From contig JAIRZO010000024.1 in NCBI GenBank assembly GCA_031267195.1, positions 1 to 13,126 on the forward strand: DNA of 13,126 nt, given 5' to 3'. The translations under genes and the position numbers were made by a program. How positions within the stretch are numbered: position 1 is the stretch's first letter; each line of letters starts with the position of its first letter. The stretch comes from Holosporaceae bacterium (GTDB lineage Bacteria > Pseudomonadota > Alphaproteobacteria > UBA3830). The notes under the pieces were generated by a model. It had not been told where the DNA came from. It searched no databases and was given only the letters and a program-made list of their open reading frames with translations. Shown here in pieces: positions 1-7,397 of the stretch.

Positions 1-307
1 CATTAGCTCCAGCCGGAAATATGACCCCGTCCGCAATAACAATGGCAGTGCGTGCGATTATTACGGCGGCCTTCGCTCCGGACGTTGCATCTTCCAGAAT
101 CACACCGACCGCAGTATCGCTGCCGTCCTCTTCTTCCGGATCAACGGAAACAATTTTCGCAAAACCGGTGGCGGCAACAATTCCGACAACGGTTCCCAGT
201 TTCAGATTCTGTCCGGACGCGACGGTTACCGTCTCGCGACAATAATTTCTGTCGAGCTCCCAATTCAGCAGGTCGCCCAAATTTTTTCCCTCTTCAATAA
301 CAGCCAT
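1..307 (-). CDS. Phage head decoration protein (lambda gpD-like), partial
   Basis: This gene starts at the ATG complementary to 305-307 and runs off the left edge, giving about 102 codons with no stop. The product begins MAVIEEGKNLGDLLNWEL and contains the segments VASGQNLKLGTVVG, DTAVGVILEDATSG and VIIARTAIVIADG. That pattern (early 'G..v...sGqnl..GtvlG', then 'a.GvlLed', then 'v.v.R.a.v') is typical of the HDPD/lambda gpD family, which binds the outside of the expanded capsid and stabilises it. It lies 3 bp downstream of the protease stop, and the AAAAGGAGAATAAAA stretch just before the ATG gives a strong ribosome site. Position after the protease is the lambda order (C-D), and a major capsid gene would be expected next, beyond the window. 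Family assignment rests on pattern and gene order, not an alignment. Confidence 0.82.
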   Translation of the reverse strand, partial: MAVIEEGKNLGDLLNWELDRNYCRETVTVASGQNLKLGTVVGIVAATGFAKIVSVDPEEEDGSDTAVGVILEDATSGAKAAVIIARTAIVIADGVIFPAGAN

Positions 308-310
308 TTT

Positions 311-565
311 TTATTCTCCTTTTTTGCTAGTTGATCTTGCTTTGGCCGATGCGATTACAGGATTTTCCTGCGCAGCTTCTTTGTGATAAACAGTACTCGT
401 AATCTCATTTTGAGTACTTGCAATTGCCAGCAATTTTTCTTTCACCTGATCCGGCGAAAGATTTTGCTCAATGAACTCCGCCAATTTATTTTCGGCATGA
501 GCCAGTTTGCAGAGCTTGGATATTTCCAAAATTTCTGCTTTGTATAGATCGATGTCTTCCGTCAT
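311..565 (-). CDS. Predicted internal in-frame scaffold protein (Nu3-like), 84 aa
   Basis: Inside the protease gene, in the same frame, codon 257 is ATG preceded by ACAGGAGGAAACCAA. This is a full consensus AGGAGG seven bases before the ATG, a better ribosome site than the one at the protease start. Initiation here would give an 84-residue product starting MTEDIDLYKAEILEISKL and sharing its C-terminus with the protease. It is charged, has no cysteine-rich or membrane stretch apart from one Cys, and looks largely helical. In lambda the scaffold Nu3 is made in exactly this way from within gene C, and the scaffold guides capsid assembly before being degraded. What is seen is the site and frame; that it is used, and that the product is a scaffold, is inference. 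At 84 aa it is shorter than lambda Nu3. Confidence 0.6.
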   Translation of the reverse strand: MTEDIDLYKAEILEISKLCKLAHAENKLAEFIEQNLSPDQVKEKLLAIASTQNEITSTVYHKEAAQENPVIASAKARSTSKKGE

Positions 566-1333
566 TTGGTTTCCTCCTGTTATTACTGATAGACACTTGT
601 TGAAATTTGCGACCTCGTCCGCCAGGCCAAGCGAAAGAGCGTCCGCGCCAAAATACAACGCGGCCTGAGTCGCTTTGATTTGAGCCGACGAGATGTTTCT
701 GTTTTTTGAAACTGTTTCCACAAACATTTTGTAGAGACGATCCACTTCTTTTTGCAGATCGGCTGTTGCATTTTCTGATAATGGCTCATGCGGAGACAAA
801 TCATTTTTTCTGTCGCCTGCAAAAATCGTCGTGTACTTGATCCCTTCTTTTTTATCGAATTCGCTGATATCTAGGTGCGTGGCAATAACGCCTATGCTGC
901 CGACTCCGGAAGTGCGATTCACAAAAATTTTCGATGCAGCAGAAGCTATCGCATATGCCGCAGAAAAAGCGTGATCGTTTGCGATGGCGTAAATTGGTTT
1001 CGTCTCTCGCGATCCATAAATAAAGTCGACCAAATCAAAAAGCCCGCTGACTTCTCCGCCCGGACTATCGATATCCAGTAAAATCGATTTCACCTCCGGG
1101 TCTTCAAGAGCAACTCCGACCGCATCTCCAATATCTTCATAGGAGGTCATTTCGAAAAACGAACTGAAAAAACTCGCGCTCTTCGTAAGCAATCCGTGAA
1201 TCGGAATTATTGCCACACCATCATATTTAACACTGATCTCTTTTTCGTCTGTCGCGAACCACTCAATTCCTGCAATGGTTTCCAGCGACTGCGGCGCAAT
1301 CATCAGTGGTTTATTCAGTAATTTCTGTATCAT
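311..1333 (-). CDS. S49-family prohead protease (lambda gpC-like), 340 aa
   Basis: This is a ClpP-fold serine protease that processes the phage prohead. The nucleophile is Ser124 in DHAFSAAYAIASAA and the general base Lys176 in FAGDRKND. Their 52-residue spacing matches the Ser/Lys dyad of short bacterial SppA (Ser147/Lys199 in Bacillus subtilis). DIDSPGGEVSG (88-98) and TSGVGSIGVI (141-150) are further family blocks, and the opening NKPLMIAP is typical of phage S49 proteases. The frame is open to 1438, but I start at 1333 because GAGAGGACGG directly precedes that ATG. The upstream residues repeat portal coding sequence in another frame. With this start the gene overlaps the portal stop by 23 bp. 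The last ~84 residues are polar and helix-prone and follow an internal start (separate entry), as in lambda C/Nu3. All key residues are present. Confidence 0.9.
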   Translation of the reverse strand: MIQKLLNKPLMIAPQSLETIAGIEWFATDEKEISVKYDGVAIIPIHGLLTKSASFFSSFFEMTSYEDIGDAVGVALEDPEVKSILLDIDSPGGEVSGLFDLVDFIYGSRETKPIYAIANDHAFSAAYAIASAASKIFVNRTSGVGSIGVIATHLDISEFDKKEGIKYTTIFAGDRKNDLSPHEPLSENATADLQKEVDRLYKMFVETVSKNRNISSAQIKATQAALYFGADALSLGLADEVANFNKCLSVITGGNQMTEDIDLYKAEILEISKLCKLAHAENKLAEFIEQNLSPDQVKEKLLAIASTQNEITSTVYHKEAAQENPVIASAKARSTSKKGE

Positions 1334-2741
1334 CCGTCCTCTCATTTTGTGGATTGGAATCAAAAACCAATCCCATTTCTTTTTCCCGCTGCCTCTCTTT
1401 TTGAATCTCGTCGTCGATTTCCTCGATATCGTAGCCAAATTCTGAAATGACTTCGGTGCGGGATTTGAATCCTGCTTTTACGGCGTTTAACTGACTGACA
1501 ACTTCTTTCTGCGGATCGACCCAGGCGAATCCGGGAGGAATCCATTTAACCAAAGAAAAAGATGGATCGTTCGGAATTTTTACTGCATCAGATAAAATCG
1601 CCAGCTCCAGCCATCTGCTCCAAACAGGTCTGCAAAGCTGAAATACAATCAAATTATGCTGCAGCATTCCGCATTTTCTTCGAAACTCCACCAATCCGGC
1701 TCTGATGGACGAGTAATTCACGGACGAAAGATCTCCGGTCAACATCTCATAGCTTATACCGAGACCAACCGCCGTCGCCCGCAATTGCTGCTTGATAAAT
1801 GCCTCATAAGTACCGCCAACATCTGCAGGAGAGGAGAATTTAACATCTTCCCCCGGATCCAGAAATTGCATCGTGCCCGGCTCTAAACCTGCAAAAGCTG
1901 TTCCGCCGGTGTTGGCTGCGCTTTCTCCAAACATTTCTGATTCCGGATCCAGACGCGTTACGAAACCCGCAAACATTGCCGCCGTCTTCTTGCGCACCAG
2001 TTCCGCATCTTCGTATTGGTCGAGTTCGTGAAGTTTCAAAAGAACATTCGACAACCACGGCTCACCGCGAATTTGACCGGGACGTAACGGCTTGTAAATA
2101 TGCAAAATTTCTTTTGCAGGTATCCTCACGGAACCAATGTTGAGATTGGCGAGCAGCGAACTCTCGCCCGGATGCTCTTTATATAAGTAATACGCTACGC
2201 GTTTTCCGTGTTTATCAAATTCGATTCCGCTTCTGATGATGTTCCCATTTTGCAGTGCACCCTCTTTTGATGAATCCAGATGTTCCGACTCCAGAATTTG
2301 AAGCTTTAGTGGAATTGTCGCGTTGTTTTTGTCGATTTTCAATCTGACGAAACACTCGCCGCTTTCAATAACGCTCCGCAACACCAATGCTTGCAGACCA
2401 TAAAAATCGCAAAGACCCGCAGCATCGGCTTCGTCCGTCCAGTTCAGCCACAGTTCCTGAATTTTTTTCCGAAATTCAGAGTCTTTCGCCTTTGATTGCG
2501 GTTTGATTCCCGTTCCAATACAATTACTTACAATCGAATCGACAGCATTTGCCGCATAGGGATTTTTCCTTACCAAATCATGCGATCGCGTCCGCAACGT
2601 ACATAAACTCGAGGCCAGAAGCGTGTTAATCGACGAACTCGACGGATACCAATTGCCCAATCGCTTCCCATGCCCGGCTCCGTCGTAGGGTGCAGATGCT
2701 TTCTTTTTGAAGAGATTTGCGATGGATCTGAACAAATTCAT
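1311..2741 (-). CDS. Phage portal protein (lambda gpB-like), 476 aa
   Basis: The portal protein forms the ring at one capsid vertex through which DNA is packaged and ejected, and it docks the terminase and the head-tail connector. The sequence carries the lambda-type portal family blocks: LRTRSHDLVRKNPYAANAVD (49-68), NCIGTGIKPQS (73-83), SGECFVRL (127-134), LRPGQIRGEPWLSNVL (219-234), EMLTGDLSSVNYSSIRAG (332-349) and WIPPGFAWVDPQKE (400-413). The length suits the family (lambda gpB is somewhat longer, over 500 aa), and nothing is missing. The start is the ATG complementary to 2739-2741, with AAAGGGG seven bases before it. It overlaps the gpW stop in a TAATG, so translation is probably coupled. 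Its 3' end overlaps the protease start by 23 bp. The acidic tail (NERTDDTEITE) is encoded in the overlap region. Confidence 0.95.
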   Translation of the reverse strand: MNLFRSIANLFKKKASAPYDGAGHGKRLGNWYPSSSSINTLLASSLCTLRTRSHDLVRKNPYAANAVDSIVSNCIGTGIKPQSKAKDSEFRKKIQELWLNWTDEADAAGLCDFYGLQALVLRSVIESGECFVRLKIDKNNATIPLKLQILESEHLDSSKEGALQNGNIIRSGIEFDKHGKRVAYYLYKEHPGESSLLANLNIGSVRIPAKEILHIYKPLRPGQIRGEPWLSNVLLKLHELDQYEDAELVRKKTAAMFAGFVTRLDPESEMFGESAANTGGTAFAGLEPGTMQFLDPGEDVKFSSPADVGGTYEAFIKQQLRATAVGLGISYEMLTGDLSSVNYSSIRAGLVEFRRKCGMLQHNLIVFQLCRPVWSRWLELAILSDAVKIPNDPSFSLVKWIPPGFAWVDPQKEVVSQLNAVKAGFKSRTEVISEFGYDIEEIDDEIQKERQREKEMGLVFDSNPQNERTDDTEITE

Positions 2742-2962
2742 TAAATCCCCTTTGAAGTCATAAAAACAATTCGACGCTTATTAAGTTTTTCAGTATCTTC
2801 CATGCCGGACTTGATGCGATTGCGTAATTTTAGCAACTCATCGAGAGTAATGTTTGCATACTGCACGCGAGTATCTCCGTAGCTCACTCCCACAATCCGT
2901 CGCCCGGACTGCATGTCGGCAATCGCCTTTTCTATCGCCTCGAGATTTTCTCTGTTGTACAT
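2741..2962 (-). CDS. Phage head-tail joining protein, gpW family, 73 aa
   Basis: gpW-type proteins are small monomers that plug the portal after DNA packaging and create the platform for tail attachment. This product has the family shape: an N-terminal helix (NLEAIEKAIADMQSGRRIV), a short beta hairpin (VGVSYGDTRVQYANIT) and a second helix (LDELLKLRNRIKSGM). The size (73 aa) is right for the family. The ATG is complementary to 2960-2962 and follows GAGG seven bases away. The stop overlaps the portal start (TAATG). In lambda-like phages the terminase large subunit lies just upstream; here the next 150 bp hold no gene and then an insertion-sequence remnant begins, so this is the first surviving gene of the head cassette. 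Confidence 0.85.
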   Translation of the reverse strand: MYNRENLEAIEKAIADMQSGRRIVGVSYGDTRVQYANITLDELLKLRNRIKSGMEDTEKLNKRRIVFMTSKGI

Positions 2963-3114
2963 GAACTAACCTCAAACCACGTCCGTCATATATGTATATT
3001 CAGCGTTTGATCGAAAAGTGTTCAAAAAATTTTTATTTTTTTTAAAACCAAAGAAAAAAGCGCGAATCGATGATGGCGGCACGGATTTACGCCTTTAAAT
3101 TCTAGATTCTGTCG
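2963..3114. other. AT-rich gap between head cassette and IS remnant
   Basis: No reading frame here resembles the C-terminus of a terminase, which should precede gpW. On the minus strand the stretch includes a long A/T tract (about 3023-3060) and then TTGAAC followed by AATATACATATATG, which could act as a weak promoter for the gpW-portal operon. The -35/-10 match and spacing are poor, so I do not list it as a promoter. The segment nearest 3115 is probably the outer end of the IS5-type element, but I could not identify its terminal inverted repeat. Confidence 0.4.
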
Positions 3115-3327
3115 TCATGAGATTTTCAACCAAAGCATGATGCATCTAATTTGAACTGCGGCGAGGAATGATTTGAAGTTTTTAGCGTATCTAGTGGCGA
3201 TACCTCTCCAATCTTTCAATCGCAGGAAGGTATTTTCTATGATATGTCTCAGCTTGTATAAATCCACATCATAGGGTCTCTGAACTTTTCTGTTTTTTCT
3301 CGGAGGAATAACCGGCTCCATATCCGA
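3115..3327 (-). pseudogene. IS5-family transposase, C-terminal fragment (~70 aa)
   Basis: The last 70 codons read SDMEPVIPPRKNRK, then RPYDVDLYKLRHIIENTFLR, then DWRGIATRYAKNFKSFLA and a hydrophobic end (IRCIMLWLKIS). This is the C-terminal signature of IS5-family (IS427-group) DDE transposases. The Glu in HIIENTF is the third catalytic acid, followed by 'RLK.wR.iaTRY.K....FLAAv'. The two catalytic aspartates and all sequence before SDMEP are missing. Upstream, the open frame continues only as a shadow of the ABC-F gene, so the transposase is joined to that gene near 3317-3327, in a different frame on the same strand. It cannot be active. The break was probably made by a deletion between an IS copy and the ABC-F gene, because a simple insertion would leave a full element. 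Confidence 0.85.
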
Positions 3328-4150
3328 CCGCACCGTCAACCATGGACAGAATTGTCTTTTCGCCAATGTCCTGATGCATAAGATGAAACTTCGGCAGAAC
3401 AATTTCAGGCAGACGAATTTGTGCCAGTTGCTCCGACAATTCCCGCTTTTTCCTGTCAATGGCCGTCAGCTTTTTTCCTTGAGATTTTTCCGCTTTCATT
3501 CCTTTCAGATCGCCGACGCTTTTCATCCATCTTCCGGTTTCAACCTTTTTTCTGCCGGAAGCTTCGCTTTTGGCAACGCGCTCCTGCTCTTTCATCAGTT
3601 TTTTGTGCATGGATTTTTTCTCGCGATCCAGCAGATCCATCTCGTGTAGAAGCGATTGCCGCTTGCGCCGCACTTCATCCAGGTAATCGTCATAGTTTCC
3701 GCGGAAAATTGTGATTTTTCTGTCGTCGATGTGCCACAGAATATCGATACAACCGCGCAGCACCTCTCTATCATGGGTTACGACGATCAAAGTGCCGCAG
3801 TAGGACTGCATCAGGCGCAGCAAACTTTTGCGATTGTGTTGATCCAGATGATTTGTCGGCTCGTCCAACAGTAGCATTGACGGATTTTTACTCAGCGCGC
3901 CCGATAGAGCTTTGTTAAATCGCTCACCTCCGCTGAGCGAATCGAAATCGTCGATGATTTGCGAAACAATCGCCATTGAAACGTCAGGATTATTCTCAAC
4001 GATCATCCTCAGCAGCGACGATTTTCCGCTTCCATTTCTGCCGATGATCCCGATGCGATCTCCAAATAAAATCTGCGCAGAAAAATTCTCAAAACATGCT
4101 TTATGCGAAAAAGATAAACCGAAACTTTCTACAAAAACTGGACTGTGCAT
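3269..4150 (-). pseudogene. ABC-F ATPase, truncated after first ATPase domain and linker
   Basis: ABC-F proteins have two ATPase domains joined by a linker and act on the ribosome rather than in transport. Here the first domain is complete: Walker A GRNGSGKS (37-44), signature LSGGE (72-76), Walker B MLLLDE (92-97), H-loop His126. Only 27 residues separate Walker A from the signature, a compact form I associate with ABC-F proteins of some intracellular bacteria. The charged linker (about 160-245) and the start of the second domain (KTILSMVDGAVGYG, 265-278) follow. After residue 278 the sequence enters the IS5 remnant and ends in 15 unrelated residues (AGYSSEKKQKSSETL). The second Walker A, signature and Walker B are therefore lost. 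A full-length member would be roughly 500 aa or more. The ATG at 4150 has only a weak ribosome site (AAGAGAGAGTT). A residual single-domain product is possible but unlikely to work. Confidence 0.85.
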
Positions 4151-4404
4151 AACTCTCTCTTAAATTAATTTCTACGGAACAAACCTGAAATTTTAAGCCC
4201 GCAGGCTGGGCAATTTAAGCGAGAATTTTCATGATACCGACGCACTCCAATTTAATACAAGTGCGATTGTAGGCTATGTAGACTGATTAATCAAGCGTAT
4301 TTGACGACTTGCTGCGAAGCTTTTGCTGCATAGCATGTGTTACGATTATAAAAATCATTGATTTTCTTTCCATCTTATCGTTTTCTCTCCACATTCCTGG
4401 CAAT
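4151..4404. other. Gene-free spacer between ABC-F remnant and IS982 remnant
   Basis: I see no coding sequence here. A short hairpin-capable run, GCCCGCAGGCTGGGC, lies near 4197-4211 but lacks a following T-run on either strand, so it is not a convincing terminator. The right-hand part (from about 4309) has plus-strand open frames of low complexity leading into the IS982 fragment, and may include eroded transposase sequence that I cannot recognise. Confidence 0.35.
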
Positions 4405-4660
4405 CGGGAAATTAGTTACTGGGTTAAAAAAAGGAATGAAAAACATTCTTATGCCGTTAAAGGAAAAAATTTTGCTGCGAAAAAGGTCGATTATCGAAAC
4501 TATTTTTGGGTATATGAAGAATACTTTAATGCTTGAACATTCGCGACACAGGTCTCCAAAAAATTTTCTTATCCACATACTCTCGACGATCATAGCCTAT
4601 CAATTGGCTCCAAAAAAATCTTCTATTTCACCTCTTTTTACGGAAATTACAATGCGTTAG
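4405..4660 (+). pseudogene. IS982-family transposase, C-terminal fragment
   Basis: A plus-strand frame ending at the TAG at 4658-4660 encodes LVTGLKKGMKN, then KEKILLRKRSIIET, then LEHSRHRSPKNFLIHIL and IIAYQLAPKKSSI. This is the C-terminal pattern of IS982-family transposases ('LKKnMKN.LM.l..k.lLRKR.iIEt....lK....iEHSRHRS..NFl.n.....iAY...pkkPsl'). The Glu in SIIET is the third acid of the DDE triad. The catalytic aspartates and the N-terminal half are missing; the frame opens at 4358 but the residues before about 4405 match nothing I know. The fragment points towards the por operon (convergent). It is inactive, and I could not define either inverted-repeat end. Confidence 0.8.
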
Positions 4661-4762
4661 CTAATCCATAGTTCGCGTTAAAATAAGTCCGTCCCTCACA
4701 ATATTCGGATATCGACAACTCACTTGTGGATTAGCGATCCTGCCACCGCATCCTGTTGCCGT

Positions 4763-6382
4763 CTACTTTTCCGGCATCATTTTTATGGCTCCACAGGGAC
4801 ATTCAACCGCACAGATGCCGCATCCTTTGCAGTAGTCGTGATTCACCTTCAGGGATCCATCCAGTAATTTTTGTATGGCATTTTCAGGACAATAGACGTA
4901 GCAGTTATTGCAATGGTGGCAATTGCCGCAGGAAAAGCAGCGCGAGGCTTCTGTCACAATTTCATCTCCTGTCAATGCTATTGTTCTTTCTTCCATGGAA
5001 ATGGAAGAAATCGGAGGTAAGGTAAGCCTTGGGCTACTGAAATAATAGCTGGTATTGAGTTTTTTAAAATTTATAACGTCCGGTTTTGATTTTTGTTCCA
5101 CTTCTTTTCCATTTAAGTAGGCATCGATGTACTGAGCGCCTTTCTTACCGTGAGCAATGGCAACGGTTGCCGTTCTCTTGGTGGAAGTAGCATCTCCTCC
5201 GGCAAAAATTCCTTTTGCCCCCGTCATCATGTATTCATCAGTTTCAATGATTCCGCCATCGGTTACGACGATACCCTCGATGTTTCTGACGACAGAGTCA
5301 TCCATAAATTGTCCTACGGCCAATATTACCGAATCCGCAATCAGAGTTTCTTCTTCACCAGATTTAGACAAAATGCCGCTTTCTTCATCATAATTCATTT
5401 TATCTATCAAAACTTCTCTGTGATCTATGACTCTGATGGTTCTGAGACATAGGATTTTAATGCCTTCGGAAAGTGCTTCGTGAATTTCTGTCTCGTGAGC
5501 TGGCATGCTGCTCAATGTCTTGCGATACACGATATTGACTTTTTCAGCCCCCAGCCGCAGCGCCATGCGTGCCGCATCTATGGCGGTATTCCCTCCACCG
5601 TAAACAATCACATTTTTTTCAAATTTTACGGAGTGTGACTGCTCATTGGTCAGTTTTTTAAACAAATCCACCGCATCGATGACGGAAGAACCGGATTTCA
5701 CTTCCATATCCGGTTTAATAGCTTTCGATGCACCTATGCAAACATAGATAGCATCAAATTTGTTGATTTCGCTTCCGAGATCACTAACGCGACTGTTGCA
5801 GGAAATTTTTACTCCCAAGTCTGTTATGCGGCGAATTTCTGCATCAATGATACTGCCCGGCAGACGAAATCTCGGTACCCCGTATCTCATCATGCCACCG
5901 GTTAGCGCACGAGCTTCTTTTATTTCAACCTCATGTCCAAATTTCCTAAGAAAATACGCCGCAGCCAGACCGCTGGGCCCGGATCCCACCACAAGTACCT
6001 TCTTCCCGGTTGCCGGAACAACGTTTTCAAATTTCCAGCCATGGGAAATCGCCATATCACCCACTGCTCTCTCCAATATATTGATGCTAACCGCTTCATC
6101 GAAATGCGATCGATTGCACACTTTTTCACAGGTGTGATAGCAGATGCGTCCCATAATCGCCGGGAAAGGATTATTTTGGACAATCACATTCCAGGCCTGT
6201 CGGAAATTTCCACTCCGCGCAAATGATAGCCACCGCTGTACATTCTCCCCAGTCGGACATACGGCATTGCAGGGTGGCATAAGATTGATGTAGCGAGGAC
6301 ACATGGTGCGCCAGGAACCGGTTTTATTCCTCGGGCTTGTTGTAGCTGACAGCACCGTAGCAAAAGGACAGTTATTATCCAT
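4763..6382 (-). CDS. Fused GltD-like FAD/NAD(P)-binding reductase and 2[4Fe-4S] ferredoxin subunit of 2-oxoacid oxidoreductase, 539 aa
   Basis: This is the predicted electron-exit subunit of the complex. In order: an N-terminal cysteine region as in glutamate synthase small subunit (CNAVCP, Cys38/42; CYHTCEKVC, Cys81/85/89); an FAD site GSGPSG (133-138); an NAD(P) site YGGGNTAIDAA (261-271); a second FAD block GIFAGGDATS (391-400); and a PorD-like ferredoxin tail with CHHCNNCYVYCP (488-499) and CKGCGICAVECP (518-529). Two more cysteines (482, 485) sit just before the first ferredoxin motif. Comparable reductase subunits are known in phenylglyoxylate:NAD and 2-oxoglutarate:NADP oxidoreductases of denitrifying bacteria, so the likely acceptor is NAD(P)+, with internal ferredoxin clusters as relay. 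The ATG overlaps the beta-subunit stop by 8 bp (ATGGATAA), and GGGAG precedes it. That it serves this complex follows from the overlap. Which nucleotide is used cannot be read from the sequence. Confidence 0.88.
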   Translation of the reverse strand: MDNNCPFATVLSATTSPRNKTGSWRTMCPRYINLMPPCNAVCPTGENVQRWLSFARSGNFRQAWNVIVQNNPFPAIMGRICYHTCEKVCNRSHFDEAVSINILERAVGDMAISHGWKFENVVPATGKKVLVVGSGPSGLAAAYFLRKFGHEVEIKEARALTGGMMRYGVPRFRLPGSIIDAEIRRITDLGVKISCNSRVSDLGSEINKFDAIYVCIGASKAIKPDMEVKSGSSVIDAVDLFKKLTNEQSHSVKFEKNVIVYGGGNTAIDAARMALRLGAEKVNIVYRKTLSSMPAHETEIHEALSEGIKILCLRTIRVIDHREVLIDKMNYDEESGILSKSGEEETLIADSVILAVGQFMDDSVVRNIEGIVVTDGGIIETDEYMMTGAKGIFAGGDATSTKRTATVAIAHGKKGAQYIDAYLNGKEVEQKSKPDVINFKKLNTSYYFSSPRLTLPPISSISMEERTIALTGDEIVTEASRCFSCGNCHHCNNCYVYCPENAIQKLLDGSLKVNHDYCKGCGICAVECPCGAIKMMPEK

Positions 6383-7346
6383 GAGTATTTTCTCCCATTA
6401 GCTGGTATTCTTTGATGTTTTCATCAGCTAGTTTTTGCATATGAGCAATGACATTCGGAGCGGCATTTTTACCGAACAAATGTGCAAATCTCCTTTGCGG
6501 CTTCAGATACTCTTCCACCGGCACAATGTTACTAATGGTAAAGGATGTCCTCACCACTCCATCCTTCGCCTCAAACAACGGGAACAAACCGCAATCAACA
6601 GCTAATCGCGCTATCTTGATGGTATCCGAAGGTTGGATTCCCCACCCAAGTGGGCAGGGCACATGCACATGGATGTATCTGGATCCTCGAATACCAATGG
6701 CAGTCGCTACTTTTTGTTCCAAATCAAACAAGTGTGCAATGCTGGCAGTGGCGACGTAGGGAATATTATGTGCGATTGCTATTTTCGGCAGATTTTTGCC
6801 GGTTTTTGCATCGTTTCCCATATAGGAACCGATCGGAAGTGTCGTGGCTGTTCTGGCCAACGGTGGAGTGGAACTGGATCTCTGCACTCCAGTATTCATA
6901 TAAGCCTGATTATCGTAGCAGACATACAGCACATCGTCGTTCCGATCAAACATGCCCGATAGCGCTCCCATTCCAATGTCCGTAGTTGCTCCATCTCCCC
7001 CCTGAGCAATAACTCGTATTTTCGTTTTACCGGAAACCCGCATTGCTGAAGCAACTCCACTGGCCACCGATGGCGCATTGGCAAACAGCGAATGCAACCA
7101 TGGAATATTCCAGGCATTTTCAGGATATACACAGGAAAACACCTCCAAACACCCGGTAGCATTAACAACAACTATGTTGCCATTCGTGGCATTGTACGCG
7201 GCATCAAGCACACAACGGGCAGCCAGTGCCTCTCCGCATCCCTGACAGGCCCTGTGTCCACTCATCAATGTATTTCTTCGATCTGTCCGGGACTGCACAC
7301 AATTCGCATTATCTGTACTTGTTTTTTTTCTCGTAGAATAGGACAC
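6375..7346 (-). CDS. porB: Pyruvate-type 2-oxoacid oxidoreductase, beta (TPP-binding) subunit, 323 aa
   Basis: The beta subunit holds thiamine diphosphate and the proximal [4Fe-4S] cluster and carries out decarboxylation of the 2-oxoacid. Visible features: cluster ligands Cys34 and Cys37 in RACQGCGEAL, Cys66 in NATGCLEVF, and Cys231 in VPCPLGW. The TPP/Mg motif runs from GGDGATTDIG (117-126) to YDNQAYMNTGVQ (144-155). QRSSSTP after it, and YPENAWNIPW (74-83), are features of pyruvate-type rather than 2-oxoglutarate-type enzymes. The start is a GTG complementary to 7344-7346; AGAGGAG five bases before it supports this over the internal ATG at 7265. It lies 51 bp after the alpha stop and overlaps the reductase start by 8 bp. 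Substrate assignment to pyruvate is by motif resemblance. Confidence 0.92.
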   Translation of the reverse strand: MSYSTRKKTSTDNANCVQSRTDRRNTLMSGHRACQGCGEALAARCVLDAAYNATNGNIVVVNATGCLEVFSCVYPENAWNIPWLHSLFANAPSVASGVASAMRVSGKTKIRVIAQGGDGATTDIGMGALSGMFDRNDDVLYVCYDNQAYMNTGVQRSSSTPPLARTATTLPIGSYMGNDAKTGKNLPKIAIAHNIPYVATASIAHLFDLEQKVATAIGIRGSRYIHVHVPCPLGWGIQPSDTIKIARLAVDCGLFPLFEAKDGVVRTSFTISNIVPVEEYLKPQRRFAHLFGKNAAPNVIAHMQKLADENIKEYQLMGENTHG

Positions 7347-7397
7347 GCTTACTCCTCTGGCTTTTTTATAGAACTTGTTCTTTCTTCCTCTAGCCCT

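Noticed and set aside
1334-1438. Longer N-terminus for the S49 protease
   Set aside because: It is the portal gene read in another frame, with a basic, low-complexity product; the ATG at 1333 has a proper ribosome site.
4197-4211. Hairpin GCCCGCAGGCTGGGC as a transcription terminator
   Set aside because: Short imperfect stem and no T-run on either side.
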